Shown: piece by piece, positions 1-9,721 of the stretch
How positions within the stretch are numbered: position 1 is the stretch's first letter
How the letters are laid out: each line of letters opens with the position of its first letter
Origin: Oscillospiraceae bacterium
Lineage (GTDB): Bacteria; Bacillota; Clostridia; Oscillospirales; Ruminococcaceae
Assembly (NCBI GenBank): GCA_012520915.1
Contig: JAAYNJ010000024.1
Span: forward strand, 62,001-126,000
DNA: 64,000 nt
Reading direction: 5' to 3'
Made by a program: the position numbers and the translations under genes
Notes under the pieces: generated by a model
Seen by the model: the letters and a program-made list of their open reading frames with translations, nothing else
Told to the model about the DNA's origin: nothing
Databases searched by the model: none

Positions 1-2
1 AA

Positions 3-557
3 GTCGTATCCATCGCCGAATGGGAGCCTAAAAACGGCACCTATGCGATCTACAATGAAGACGGATTTTCTTTTGAGGAGTTGCAAAGCTATTTCCAAAA
101 GAATTCAAATCTTCTCGATTTCCCCGGATCCAAGGCCATCAGTCTTGATGAGTTCTGGGAGCTGGATGTTGATGTTATGGTCCCCGCGGCATTGGAAAAC
201 GCCGTAGATGTCAAACAGGCCGAGGTAATAAAAGCAGGCCTGATTATCGAAGCTGCGAACGGTCCTGTAACTCCTTCCGCAGACGAAGTGCTTGCCCGTC
301 GCGGCATAACCGTAACGCCTGACATTCTCTCCAATGCCGGTGGCGTAACGGTTTCATACTTCGAGTGGGTACAAAATCTTTATGGCTATTCCTGGACCGA
401 GGCTGAAGTTGAGCAGAGGCAGGAAGAAGCAATGGTCAACGCTTTTGATGCCATTTGGAAAATTAAAGAGCAGTACAACTGCACCATGCGTGAAGCGGCT
501 TATCTGGTATCGGTAAAAAAGGTTGCCGAGGTCATGAAGTTGCGCGGCTGGTATTAA
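3..557 (+). CDS. gdhA: Glutamate dehydrogenase, C-terminal part (5' end outside window)
   Basis: The reading frame is open from the first bases of the window, so this is the 3' part of a longer gene; the TTG at 81 is internal. The visible 184 codons are the C-terminal half of a hexameric Glu/Leu/Phe/Val dehydrogenase, which interconverts glutamate with 2-oxoglutarate and ammonia using NAD(P). Family marks include ANGPVTPSADEVL, then the very conserved DILSNAGGVTVSYFEWVQN, which follows the nucleotide-binding fold. The family is usually 415-450 residues, so more than half is missing here. It ends alone, followed by a strong terminator, and is not coupled to miaB. Coenzyme preference cannot be read from this fragment. 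Confidence 0.93.
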   Translation, partial: VVSIAEWEPKNGTYAIYNEDGFSFEELQSYFQKNSNLLDFPGSKAISLDEFWELDVDVMVPAALENAVDVKQAEVIKAGLIIEAANGPVTPSADEVLARRGITVTPDILSNAGGVTVSYFEWVQNLYGYSWTEAEVEQRQEEAMVNAFDAIWKIKEQYNCTMREAAYLVSVKKVAEVMKLRGWY

Positions 558-583
558 TAATTAAACGTTAAATGACGGTCCAA

Positions 584-624
584 GACCTGTTGCGGAGCAG
601 AATAAGTCCGCAACAGGTCTTTTT
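584..624 (+). terminator. Rho-independent terminator after gdhA
   Basis: Perfect 13-bp stem (GACCTGTTGCGGA at 584-596 with TCCGCAACAGGTC at 607-619), 10-nt loop and a run of T. It ends the glutamate dehydrogenase transcript. Confidence 0.93.
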
Positions 625-704
625 ACATTCGATAACGCGAAGCCGCTAATTAGCAAAAACAGCCTGTAATTATGCCAATCTATTGTCATTCCGGTTGTGC
701 TCGG

Positions 705-733
705 TTGTTAATGACAAACCGTGATGCTATAAT
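705..733 (+). promoter_or_regulatory. Sigma-A type promoter for the miaB-mutSL-miaA operon
   Basis: TTGTTA at 705-710, a 17-base spacer and a consensus TATAAT at 728-733. It lies 53 bases before the miaB start, in the only sizeable gap upstream of this operon. Confidence 0.65.
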
Positions 734-786
734 TAACTACGTATTTCAAATTGATGAAAGAGTGATAAACCATAGAGAACTGGACA

Positions 787-2106
787 TTGACAGAAGCAAA
801 AAAAGCCTACATAAAAACATACGGTTGCCAGCAAAATCTAAGTGACAGTGAAAAAATATCCGGAGTTCTTTCCGACATGGGATATCTTTTGACTCCTGAA
901 ACCGATGAAGCTGATATAATAATACTGAACACCTGTGCGGTAAGAGAATCGGCTGAGAAAAAAATCCTCGGTCATATCGGTGCATTGAAACCCCTTAAAC
1001 AGAAAAATCCCGACCTTATGATTGCAGTCGGCGGTTGTATGGTTCAACAACCTAATATCGCCGAAATAATTGAAAAGAAATATCCTTATGTGGATATTCT
1101 CTTCAGTACAAACTCTATCGATAAGCTGAGTTCGCTTATTGATTCTTTTCAGGAAACCGGTAAAAGACAATTTGATTCGCTGACTTCGGATATCTGTTTT
1201 GAAGGCATTCCGGTAAAGCGGGTTTCCGGTTACAGAGCGTTATTGCCGATAATGTACGGTTGTGATAATTTCTGCAGCTATTGTGCCGTTCCCAATGTCA
1301 GGGGCAGGGAGAGAAGCAGAACTGTGAAGAATGTTGTTTCCGAGTTCGAATCCATTGTCAACGCTGGTTACAAAGAGATAATGTTGCTCGGGCAGAATGT
1401 AAATTCCTATGGAAAGAATCTCGAGGAAGATGTTGACTTTTCCCATCTGTTAAGAAAATTAAATGATGTTGACGGTGATTTCAGAATTAGATTTATGACC
1501 TCTCATCCGAAAGATGCCGACATAAAACTTTTTGAGACTATAAGAGACTGTGAAAAGGTGAGCAGATGTATACATTTGCCGTTTCAATCCGGAAGCAGTC
1601 GGATACTTTCAAAAATGAACAGATCGTACAGTCGCGAAGATTATCTGAAACTCATTGATGATGCCAGAAGAATTATAGACGACGTAGTCTTTACAAGTGA
1701 TGTCATTGTAGGTTTTCCGGGAGAAACGGAAGAGGAATTTCTCGAGACGCTTGATCTGATAAAAAAAGTCGGCTTCTACTCGCTCTTTACCTTTATTTAT
1801 TCCAGAAGATACAATACCGAAGCAGCTCTCCTTCCCGATAATACCGATAGAAAAGGAAAGGTGGAAAGACTGGAAAGGTTGGTTGCTTTACAGAACGGCA
1901 TAACCGATAAATATAATGAAAAATTGGTCGGAACAATTCAAAGAGGCGTTGTCACCGAACAAATTTATACTGAAACCTACGAAGTAAGAATCGACAACAA
2001 TGCCGTGGTGGTTGCGGACGGCAAAGCTGAAATAGGGCAGTTCTGTAAGCTTGAAGTTGCGGAAATCAGAAAAAGACGAATATACGGCAGGATTTTGGAT
2101 TTTTAA
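787..2106 (+). CDS. miaB: tRNA-2-methylthio-N6-dimethylallyladenosine synthase MiaB
   Basis: Radical-SAM methylthiotransferase that adds a 2-methylthio group to i6A37 of tRNAs reading UNN codons. All six cluster cysteines are present: C14 (YGCQQNLSDSE), C50 (LNTCAVRE) and C84 (GGCMVQQ) in the N-terminal UPF0004 domain, and C159, C163, C166 (CDNFCSYC) for the radical-SAM cluster. A C-terminal TRAM domain follows from about residue 375. At 439 residues it has normal family length. TTG at 787 is the first start codon after an in-frame stop at 763, and no strong ribosome site precedes it. It is the first gene of an operon that also holds miaA, whose product makes its substrate. Confidence 0.96.
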   Translation: MTEAKKAYIKTYGCQQNLSDSEKISGVLSDMGYLLTPETDEADIIILNTCAVRESAEKKILGHIGALKPLKQKNPDLMIAVGGCMVQQPNIAEIIEKKYPYVDILFSTNSIDKLSSLIDSFQETGKRQFDSLTSDICFEGIPVKRVSGYRALLPIMYGCDNFCSYCAVPNVRGRERSRTVKNVVSEFESIVNAGYKEIMLLGQNVNSYGKNLEEDVDFSHLLRKLNDVDGDFRIRFMTSHPKDADIKLFETIRDCEKVSRCIHLPFQSGSSRILSKMNRSYSREDYLKLIDDARRIIDDVVFTSDVIVGFPGETEEEFLETLDLIKKVGFYSLFTFIYSRRYNTEAALLPDNTDRKGKVERLERLVALQNGITDKYNEKLVGTIQRGVVTEQIYTETYEVRIDNNAVVVADGKAEIGQFCKLEVAEIRKRRIYGRILDF

Positions 2107-2107
2107 T

Positions 2108-4729
2108 ATGATTCTTCCAAAAAATACGGAAAAACTTTCTCCAATGATGCGTCAATATGCGGAGATCAAAAAAAATCACCCCGACGAGATATTGTTTTAC
2201 AGACTCGGGGATTTTTATGAGATGTTTTTTGATGATGCGATACTGGCTTCCCGTGAACTTGGACTTGTTTTAACGGGGAGAGATTGCGGTTTGGATGAAA
2301 GAGCGCCGATGTGCGGTGTACCGCATCACAGCAGTGAGGGTTATATAGCCAAGCTCATAGAAAAGGGTTTTAAAGTAGCGGTATGTGAACAGGTTGAAGA
2401 TCCCGCACTGGCAAAAGGTATTGTTAAAAGAGAAACCTTGAGAATAATCACCCCGGGTACGGTCACGGAAAACAGTATGCTTGATGAGGGCATTAATAAT
2501 TATATTTGCTCTATGTATAAGTCAAAAAACATTTACGGATTGTGTTTTGCGGACATTTCCACCGGAAGCATTCATTTAACCGAAATCAAAGGCAACACGG
2601 AAGATGTGTTTTCCGAGTTTGCGAAATTTCGACCCAAAGAAGTTCTTCTCAACAAAGCAGCACAGTCAGATAATAAAGTGGTTTCCTTTCTTAACAGTTC
2701 ACAGGAACACCTCATATTTAATCTTTATGAAGAAAAGTTTCTTTCTAAAAGTTTTCAAGCACGAATAGATAATCTCATTAAAAAAAATAATAATGAATTC
2801 GAAATCGAAAAAAAATCCGCTGCGTACAAGGCATTGACCGCTTTAGCCTCATATGTTTCGGAGACGGCTTCTTTCGGCAATGAGAGGCTGACTTCCATAT
2901 CCTATTATAAATCCAACAAATACATGTCCATGTCGCTTCAATGTATAAGGAATTTGGAAATCACCGAAACAATCAGGGGAAGGGAAAAGCGGGGTAGTCT
3001 GCTTTGGGTAATTGATAAAACAGCCACTTCATCTGGGAAGAGGCTGCTCAGATTTTTTGTCGACAAGCCGCTTACCGATCCGGTTGAAATCAACGAAAGA
3101 CTCGACGCGGTAGAAGAACTGGTGAATAACAGTGTAAACGTATCAAAAATAAGAAGTATTCTGAGCGGTGTTTACGATACCGAGAGGATTATGACCAGGG
3201 TATTTTATAACAGCTGTACACCGCGTGATATTATTTCGCTGGCTCAAACCGCCGAAAAACTTAAGGAGCTGAAAAATGAGACAGATTGTTTTAATACAAA
3301 ACTTCTCAACCGGCTCCACCGTGAACTCGATCCCTTGGAAGATATAAAAGATTATATTTTTTCCGCACTCGTAGATGATCCGCCGGCAACCGCAAGAGAC
3401 GGGGGATTTATTAGAAAAGGGTATAACAGTGAAATTGATTCACTTAGAGAACTTCTTGAGCACAGCAAGGATTATCTGGCTGAAATGGAAAATTCTTTAC
3501 GGCTTGAAACGGGAATAAAAACTCTTAAAATCGGGTTTAACAAAATTTTCGGATATTACATAGAAGTATCGAGACTTAATTCCGAAAATCTGTCCGACAG
3601 ATTCGTCAGAAAACAGACGCTTGTAAATTCCGAACGTTTTATAACCGATGAACTTAAACAATTGGAAAACAAAATACTGAGTGCCGATGAAAAAATCTCT
3701 ATAATCGAAAAAGAGTTATTTGAAAATATCAAGGAGTATCTCAAAAACAACCTCAATCGAATACAAAAATCTTCGGAAGTTTCCTCTTACCTCGATGTGT
3801 TGTGTTCGTTTTCGCTGCTGGCACTCGAATCATCCTATGTGAGACCGATTGTCGATAATTCCAAAGAGATTCTGATTAAAGGCGGAAGACATCCCATGGT
3901 AGAGCTTTTCAAGGGTGATGAGCTCTTTATTCCTAATGACACATATCTCGACAACAAGTACAACATTGTAAATATAATAACCGGCCCCAACATGTCGGGT
4001 AAATCAACATATATGAGGCAGACCGCCTTAATAGTTCTTTTGGCGCAAATCGGATGTTATGTTCCGGCTGATGAAGCGAAAATCGGAGTGGTTGATTCGA
4101 TATTTACCAGAATAGGCGCATCCGACAACCTCTTCGAAGGCGATTCCACTTTTATGATTGAGATGAAGGAAATGGCGTATATCTTTAAAAACGCAACAAA
4201 GAACAGTCTTATTATTCTCGATGAGGTCGGCAGAGGAACTTCAACTTATGACGGAATGAGCATAGCAAGGGCGATAATTGAAGAAATCGCTAAAAAGGGA
4301 GGATTGAGAGCGAAAACGATGTTCGCAACCCACTATCATGAGCTGACAAGTATGGATTCCGAATTCGACTGTATAAAAAATTATAATATTGCCGCAAAAA
4401 AACATGGAGATGACATAATTTTCTTAAGAAAAATCGTTCACGGTCCTTCAGATGACAGTTACGGTATTGAAGTCGCAGCACTTGCCGGTGTGCCAAAACA
4501 GGTTGTCGAGCGATCAAAACAACTTCTTATCGATATGGAAATGAAAAGAGGATACTCCAGACCGACTTTCAGAAAGAATTATTCCGACGAATATCTTTCC
4601 GAGTTGGCGGTTAAACTCGGAAATATTGACCTTGAAAAAATTACACCGCTTGAGGCTACGACGATTCTTATCGAACTCGTCAATTCGGTAAACGAAAACG
4701 AACTCCCAGAGGAAGGTTATGGAAATTAA
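2108..4729 (+). CDS. mutS: DNA mismatch repair protein MutS
   Basis: Mismatch-recognition ATPase of methyl-independent mismatch repair. Starting at ATG 2108 gives 873 residues. The frame stays open upstream to 2051, but that would overlap miaB by 56 bases, and family N-termini fit the ATG (ILPKNTEKLSPMMRQYAEIKK). The mismatch-wedge Phe-x-Glu motif is F36-Y37-E38 (LGDFYEMF). The ATPase domain has Walker A GPNMSGKST at 626-634 and Walker B/signature LIILDEVGRGTSTYDG, then FATHYHEL. The gene begins 1 base after the miaB stop, and its last 11 bases overlap mutL, so MutS and MutL are translationally coupled. Confidence 0.97.
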   Translation: MILPKNTEKLSPMMRQYAEIKKNHPDEILFYRLGDFYEMFFDDAILASRELGLVLTGRDCGLDERAPMCGVPHHSSEGYIAKLIEKGFKVAVCEQVEDPALAKGIVKRETLRIITPGTVTENSMLDEGINNYICSMYKSKNIYGLCFADISTGSIHLTEIKGNTEDVFSEFAKFRPKEVLLNKAAQSDNKVVSFLNSSQEHLIFNLYEEKFLSKSFQARIDNLIKKNNNEFEIEKKSAAYKALTALASYVSETASFGNERLTSISYYKSNKYMSMSLQCIRNLEITETIRGREKRGSLLWVIDKTATSSGKRLLRFFVDKPLTDPVEINERLDAVEELVNNSVNVSKIRSILSGVYDTERIMTRVFYNSCTPRDIISLAQTAEKLKELKNETDCFNTKLLNRLHRELDPLEDIKDYIFSALVDDPPATARDGGFIRKGYNSEIDSLRELLEHSKDYLAEMENSLRLETGIKTLKIGFNKIFGYYIEVSRLNSENLSDRFVRKQTLVNSERFITDELKQLENKILSADEKISIIEKELFENIKEYLKNNLNRIQKSSEVSSYLDVLCSFSLLALESSYVRPIVDNSKEILIKGGRHPMVELFKGDELFIPNDTYLDNKYNIVNIITGPNMSGKSTYMRQTALIVLLAQIGCYVPADEAKIGVVDSIFTRIGASDNLFEGDSTFMIEMKEMAYIFKNATKNSLIILDEVGRGTSTYDGMSIARAIIEEIAKKGGLRAKTMFATHYHELTSMDSEFDCIKNYNIAAKKHGDDIIFLRKIVHGPSDDSYGIEVAALAGVPKQVVERSKQLLIDMEMKRGYSRPTFRKNYSDEYLSELAVKLGNIDLEKITPLEATTILIELVNSVNENELPEEGYGN

Positions 4730-6563
4730 AATACTGAGCAAAAATGTTGCCGAATTGATTGCCGCCGGTGAAGTTGTAGACAGACCTGCTTCCGTAGTAA
4801 AGGAGCTTATTGAAAACTCAATCGACGCTGGCGCCTCATCAATCGAGATAGAAATCAGGGGTAACGGTCTTTCGGAAATAAGAGTAACCGATGACGGAAC
4901 AGGAATACCGGAGGATGAAATTAAAACGGCTTTTCTCAGGCATGCCACCAGCAAAATTTCAAACGAATTCGATCTCGACAGTATTTCAACTCTCGGTTTC
5001 AGAGGGGAAGCGCTTCCTGCTATCTCCTCCGTTTCAAGAACCTCTATTATTTCGAAAACAAAAAGCGCCCCTCTGGCTACAAGATATTCGGTTGAAGGCG
5101 GAGAAGAAACATTTTTCGGTGACGCTGCCGGCAAAGAAGGCACAACCGTCTATGTCAGAGACCTCTTCTTTAACACACCAGCAAGAATGAAGTTTTTAAA
5201 GAAAGACACGAGTGAGGGAAATGCGGTACAAGCAACTGTATTGCAGATGGCTCTTTCAAATCCGGATATATCCTTTAAACTATTGAGAGAGTATAAACCT
5301 GTTGTGATTACTTACGGTGACGGTCTTTATTCCGCAATACATTCCGTACTGCCCGACGAGTTGTCAGACGGAATGATGGCAATTTCATTTAATGACGGTT
5401 ATTTTGAGGTAAGCGGATATTGCGGCCGACCCGAATCCGCCAGAAAAAGCAGAAGTTTTCAATATTCATTTGTAAACGGGAGGTACGTCAAATCTTCCGT
5501 CATATCTTCAGCCGTAGAACAAGCTTACCGTTCCTTCAATATGACCGGAAGATTTCCGGCATTTGTCATTAATGTTTCACTGCCTTTCGATTCGGTTGAC
5601 GTAAATGTCCACCCTGCAAAGACTCAGGTCAGATTTCAAAATGAAGGCAGGGTATTCAGTGCCGTACATAAAGCTGTGAGGTATACGCTACTTGAAAATT
5701 TGGCAGGTATATCAGGGTACGAGGGGAATTATGAAGAAGGTTCGCCGAATGAAATTGTTATATCCGATAAAAATTCCGAAATGCGTCTTGATGGTGCTAA
5801 TGTAGAGGAAATCGTTTTTGAAAGAAAAGCCGTTTCATACAGTCTTTTTGACTCGAACAGAACTTCACTTGTTCGCGAAAGTGTACCTGTGTATGAAACG
5901 AATGTATATGAGCCCGATAATGTCTGCGCAATAAATCAGGAAATATCCCCCGAAGCCCGGCAATTTGAAAACATTGACATTGCGGGTCCCGATATTTTTT
6001 TACGAATAGCCGGTGAGCTTTTTCTGACATATCTGATTTGCGAGCTTGGTGATCTGGTAATCGTAATTGACAAGCATGCGGCTCATGAACGGATGCTGTA
6101 TGAGCAGTTCGGAAAAGGAGAACGTTGCGTTGACAGACAGATAAAGCTTGTTCCGGAGACAATCCCCGTTTCCATCGACGAAAAGGATGCGATTTTGGAA
6201 AATTCGGAAAAGCTTAAAAAGCTCGGTTATCTTATTGAAGATTTCGGTCCCGGATATCTTATCGCCAGAGAGGTTCCTGTATTTTTCGGAAATTATCCGA
6301 TTGCCGACGCTGTTCTGGACATGGCTTCCCAACTGATTAAAGGAAATGAATTCCCCACATCAATTCAGTATGATTCTCTGATTCATTCAATTTCCTGCAG
6401 AAACGCAATAAAGGCGGGACATAAAACATCCAATGAAGAAATCCTATTTCTTATTGATAAGGTTATTAGAGGGGAGATTCCCTCCTACTGTCCTCATGGG
6501 CGTCCGATATATTTCGAGGTAAAGAGATCGGAATTTGAAAAGAGGTTCGGTCGTGTCCGCTGA
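4719..6563 (+). CDS. mutL: DNA mismatch repair protein MutL (endonuclease type)
   Basis: GHKL ATPase that links MutS to downstream strand removal. N-terminal motifs are present in order: ELIENSIDAGA (motif I), DDGTGI (II), RHATSKI and LGFRGEAL (III). The C-terminal domain keeps the metal-dependent nicking site seen in organisms without MutH: DKHAAHERMLYE at 451-462 (variant of DQHAxxExxxxE), SCRNAIKAGHK and CPHGRP. This copy should therefore nick DNA itself. Length is 614 residues, normal for Firmicutes. ATG 4719 lies inside the end of mutS. Confidence 0.96.
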   Translation: MEIKILSKNVAELIAAGEVVDRPASVVKELIENSIDAGASSIEIEIRGNGLSEIRVTDDGTGIPEDEIKTAFLRHATSKISNEFDLDSISTLGFRGEALPAISSVSRTSIISKTKSAPLATRYSVEGGEETFFGDAAGKEGTTVYVRDLFFNTPARMKFLKKDTSEGNAVQATVLQMALSNPDISFKLLREYKPVVITYGDGLYSAIHSVLPDELSDGMMAISFNDGYFEVSGYCGRPESARKSRSFQYSFVNGRYVKSSVISSAVEQAYRSFNMTGRFPAFVINVSLPFDSVDVNVHPAKTQVRFQNEGRVFSAVHKAVRYTLLENLAGISGYEGNYEEGSPNEIVISDKNSEMRLDGANVEEIVFERKAVSYSLFDSNRTSLVRESVPVYETNVYEPDNVCAINQEISPEARQFENIDIAGPDIFLRIAGELFLTYLICELGDLVIVIDKHAAHERMLYEQFGKGERCVDRQIKLVPETIPVSIDEKDAILENSEKLKKLGYLIEDFGPGYLIAREVPVFFGNYPIADAVLDMASQLIKGNEFPTSIQYDSLIHSISCRNAIKAGHKTSNEEILFLIDKVIRGEIPSYCPHGRPIYFEVKRSEFEKRFGRVR

Positions 6564-7482
6564 TTCTAAAACGATTCCGCTCGTGGTTATTGCCGGTCCT
6601 ACCGCAGTCGGAAAAAGCGGTGCAGCGGTAGATGTTTGCTTGAGAATAGGCGGTCAGGTGGTTTCTGCAGACTCTATGCAGGTTTACAAGAAACTTGATA
6701 TTGCCACTGCAAAAGTATCCCGCGAACAACAAAAGGGTGTAAAACATCACCTGATAGATGTTGTCGAGCCTGACATAAAGTTCGGTGTCTATGATTATGT
6801 CAACCTTGCGGATAAGGCTATTAAGGAAATTACTGAAAACAACGGCAGACCTGTGGTTTGCGGGGGTACCGGGTTCTACATAGATGTTCTGCTCAACAGA
6901 TCACAATATGCTGATTTGATATTGCAAAACGATATAGAAAGCGTCAATGCGGAATATGATGAGAGCAACGGAGAAAAACTTTTAGAAGAACTTAAATCCT
7001 CAAATTCAAAATATATTGCCAAGATTCATCAAAACGACAAAAAACGAATTGTAAGGGAAGTCGTCAGGTTGAGGAGTATGGGAAAAAACCAAAATCCGGA
7101 AGCCGAAAATCCCAATTACAAATCAATCGGGGTGCTCATAGGAACATCTAAGATGCACTCACTTTATAAAAGAATAGATGAACGTGTTGATAATATGATT
7201 AAAACGGGATTGGTTGACGAAGCCGAATATGTGTATAAAAATCGTCACCTTTTTGAAACTGCAACATATGCAATAGGTTATAAAGAATTTTTCCCGCTAT
7301 TCGACGGAGTTAATACACTCGCCGAATGCGTTGAAGACTTGAAGCGTTCGACAAGAAGATATGCGAAGAGACAAATGACCTGGTTCAGGAACAAATCAAA
7401 ATTTTCCTGTGGTTTTAAATGGTTTGATATGGAAAATATTGATATCCGCGAGATAGAGTCCTATATTTTTTCGTTTGAATAA
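6553..7482 (+). CDS. miaA: tRNA dimethylallyltransferase MiaA
   Basis: Transfers a dimethylallyl group to N6 of A37 in tRNA, producing the substrate of MiaB encoded at the head of the operon. P-loop GPTAVGKS is at residues 15-22, followed by SADSMQVYK and GGTGFYIDVLL. The chosen start is GTG 6553, with AGAGG eight bases before it and family N-termini beginning just before the P-loop; a TTG at 6535 would add six residues. Overlaps mutL by 11 bases. 309 residues, normal length. Confidence 0.94.
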   Translation: MSADSKTIPLVVIAGPTAVGKSGAAVDVCLRIGGQVVSADSMQVYKKLDIATAKVSREQQKGVKHHLIDVVEPDIKFGVYDYVNLADKAIKEITENNGRPVVCGGTGFYIDVLLNRSQYADLILQNDIESVNAEYDESNGEKLLEELKSSNSKYIAKIHQNDKKRIVREVVRLRSMGKNQNPEAENPNYKSIGVLIGTSKMHSLYKRIDERVDNMIKTGLVDEAEYVYKNRHLFETATYAIGYKEFFPLFDGVNTLAECVEDLKRSTRRYAKRQMTWFRNKSKFSCGFKWFDMENIDIREIESYIFSFE

Positions 7483-7502
7483 TAATTTAAATTTGTTAGA
7501 AT
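7475..7502 (+). promoter_or_regulatory. Possible promoter for hfq
   Basis: TTGAAT, a 16-base spacer and TAGAAT straddle the end of miaA, 30 bases before hfq. It is plausible as a separate start for hfq and the genes behind it, but the match is only moderate. Confidence 0.35.
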
Positions 7503-7531
7503 GAAGTCAACAAGCAAAGGGGGGAAGATAA

Positions 7532-7777
7532 TTGAAGATTCTCAATTTACAGGACAGTTTTTTAAACCAGGTTCGAAAAGAAAATCTGAAAGTTACTTTT
7601 TATCTTACAAATGGGTTCCAGTTCAGAGGGGTAGTGAAGGGTTTTGACAATTACGTCATTGTCCTTGAAAGCGAGGGAAGACAAAACCTGGTATACAAAC
7701 ATGCCATCTCCACCATAATACCTGAACGGGAAATCAACTTCATGGAAAAAGACACGGATGCTAAGGAAAATACTTAA
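7532..7777 (+). CDS. hfq: RNA chaperone Hfq
   Basis: Sm-like hexameric RNA chaperone that helps small RNAs pair with mRNAs. The Sm1 segment contains FYLTNGFQFRGVVKGFDNYV and the Sm2 segment contains the diagnostic YKHAIST. 81 residues with a short tail, as usual in Firmicutes. Starts with TTG 7532 behind an AAGGGGGG ribosome site at 7-base spacing. miaA-hfq is a widely conserved neighbour pair. The next gene overlaps its last 20 bases. Confidence 0.96.
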   Translation: MKILNLQDSFLNQVRKENLKVTFYLTNGFQFRGVVKGFDNYVIVLESEGRQNLVYKHAISTIIPEREINFMEKDTDAKENT

Positions 7778-8972
7778 ACTCTTCGCTTTTCTAATAGTCG
7801 CTGTCGTATTATTTTATTTCGGATATCAGCTTGTTAAACTGGTCAATCCTTCCTACAGTGTCGAAACAGCGGTGTTGTTCAATGATGTGGACAGTGTAAG
7901 TTGTATCGGAATTGCGGTAAGAGACGAAAAAGTGATAAATAATGAAGTCTCTGGCATATTGAAGTACAGGGTTACCGATGGAGAAAAGGTGGCTGCAGAT
8001 TCAATACTTGCTGATATTTATCCGAATAAAGCTTCTGCGAGAAATGCACAATCTTCGGAAATTCTTAAACGGAAACTGAACTCCTTTTTGTCGGCGTCCG
8101 ATAATATGGATTCCGAAGTTCTGAGTCTCAACACCACATCAAATAATATATATCGACAGGCAGAGATTATATCGGAAATTTTAAGCATGCGTAATTATTC
8201 CGAATTGGAAATCGAAAGACTCAAACTGTTTGAGTATTTAAGTGTTTTTATAAAGGGATCTTCCGAATCCGTTGATTTCGGACCGAAAATACATGAAATT
8301 GAAGATAAAATCGAGTCGCTTGAATCTTCAGATTACGAACCCACCGGTGTTATCACGGCACCGGGGGGAGGATATTTCATATCCCACACCGACGGATTTG
8401 AAGGCATTTTAAATTCTGAAAGCATTGATGATATTATCGATTTTGATATTGAAAAAATTTTAAAACTTAAAGCTCCCACAATAAATTACAATTCATGTAA
8501 GCTTGTTTCTCATTACTCCTGGTTTTTTGCAGCAATGACCGATATTAAAAACAAAGACAGATTTTATGTCGGTCAAAAGCTTGATCTTGATTTTAAATAC
8601 GGATCCGTCAAATCACTCCCTGTTACAATTTATGATGTCATAATTTCCCAGGACGGCGAAAAGCTGTTGATAATATTTTCGTGCGACTATCTGAATTCCG
8701 ATATCACCTCGTTAAGAATAGAGGAGGCGGATATCAGCTTTAGACGTTATAAAGGTATAAAAATAATGAGATCCTCTTTACGTGTAATAGATGAAGAGGT
8801 GGGAGTTTTTGTCAAATACGACAACAAAGTCAGATTTAAAAAGATAAAAACGAATTATGAAACTGACGAATATGTTCTTGTGGAACCTTCAAAGAACGAT
8901 GATTATTTAAAATTGTATGACGAAGTAATAGTTCAAGGAAAAGATTTATATGTCGGAAAATCCCTCGGATAA
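7758..8972 (+). CDS. HlyD-like membrane-anchored protein of unknown function
   Basis: 404 residues. An N-terminal transmembrane helix (about residues 5-27) is followed by a split barrel-sandwich (lipoyl-like) domain typical of HlyD/RND membrane-fusion proteins: first half near residues 50-90 (VSGILKYRVTDGEKVAADSIL), a helical stretch to about 190, and the second half near ITAPGGGYFISHTDGFEG. No transporter ATPase or permease lies next to it. It overlaps both hfq (20 bases) and yggS (23 bases), so it is produced together with the sepF-divIVA division genes. A role in envelope or division is suggested only by context. Confidence 0.7.
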   Translation: MLRKILKLFAFLIVAVVLFYFGYQLVKLVNPSYSVETAVLFNDVDSVSCIGIAVRDEKVINNEVSGILKYRVTDGEKVAADSILADIYPNKASARNAQSSEILKRKLNSFLSASDNMDSEVLSLNTTSNNIYRQAEIISEILSMRNYSELEIERLKLFEYLSVFIKGSSESVDFGPKIHEIEDKIESLESSDYEPTGVITAPGGGYFISHTDGFEGILNSESIDDIIDFDIEKILKLKAPTINYNSCKLVSHYSWFFAAMTDIKNKDRFYVGQKLDLDFKYGSVKSLPVTIYDVIISQDGEKLLIIFSCDYLNSDITSLRIEEADISFRRYKGIKIMRSSLRVIDEEVGVFVKYDNKVRFKKIKTNYETDEYVLVEPSKNDDYLKLYDEVIVQGKDLYVGKSLG

Positions 8973-9639
8973 AAGAGAATATAAATTAAAAAAAATGATT
9001 GAAGGGATATATTCCTTATCCGAAAGCTTAAATACGGATGATTTAAGGATTGTAGCTGTAACAAAAGGCAGAAGTGCGGAAGAGATAATTCCGGTGCTTG
9101 ATGCAGGTATTGTTGAGATAGGGGAAAACAGAGTTCAGGAATACCTGAAAAAAGAAAGCTTTTTTAAATCCCGTAATCTTAAGGAACATTTTATCGGCCA
9201 TCTTCAAAGCAATAAAGTATCTTCCGTAGTGGGTAAAGTGGAATATATCGATAGTGTGGATTCGGTAAAATTAGCCAAACTGATAGGCAAGAGGGCAGAA
9301 AAGCTCGGAACAGTGCAAAATATTTTAATACAGGTTAATTCCGGATACGATAAAAACAAATACGGATTTCTTCCCGAATCTCTTGACGAAGCGGTTCACG
9401 AGATTTCCCATATAGCCGGTATCAAGGTAATGGGTCTTATGAATATCCCGCCGTTCGGCGATGACGAAATCACCAAAAAGTCCTTTGAATTAACGGAAAA
9501 ACTGTTTGTTGACATAAAGAGAAAAAAAATAGATAATATGTTCATGTGTTTTCTATCGATGGGGATGTCGTCAGATTATGAAATTGCTTTGAGGTGCGGT
9601 TCAAATATGTTGCGTCTCGGTTCGATATTATTTGAATAA
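8950..9639 (+). CDS. yggS: PLP homeostasis protein, YggS/YlmE family
   Basis: Pyridoxal-phosphate-binding protein with an alanine-racemase-type barrel; the family controls PLP levels and has no known enzymatic activity. Marks: VTKGRSAEEI (the lysine carries PLP), EIGENRVQEY, FIGHLQSNKV, GLMNIPPFGDD and LSMGMSSDYEIALRCGSNMLRLGS. 229 residues, typical length. ATG 8950 has AAGGAAAAG in front. It sits directly before sepF, as in most Firmicutes. Confidence 0.93.
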   Translation: MSENPSDKREYKLKKMIEGIYSLSESLNTDDLRIVAVTKGRSAEEIIPVLDAGIVEIGENRVQEYLKKESFFKSRNLKEHFIGHLQSNKVSSVVGKVEYIDSVDSVKLAKLIGKRAEKLGTVQNILIQVNSGYDKNKYGFLPESLDEAVHEISHIAGIKVMGLMNIPPFGDDEITKKSFELTEKLFVDIKRKKIDNMFMCFLSMGMSSDYEIALRCGSNMLRLGSILFE

Positions 9640-9721
9640 AAAAATATAATGCATATACCCTAATATTTTTAGATGAGATAGTATTAAATCCTGTTACACC
9701 TGAATTCAAGGAGGGAAATCA

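Noticed and set aside
2051-2107. Extended mutS start at TTG 2051
   Set aside because: It would overlap miaB by 56 bases; ATG 2108 gives the family N-terminus.
4514-5143. Minus-strand 209-codon ORF across the mutS-mutL junction
   Set aside because: Shadow of two conserved genes; composition is serine/isoleucine-rich as expected for antisense reading.
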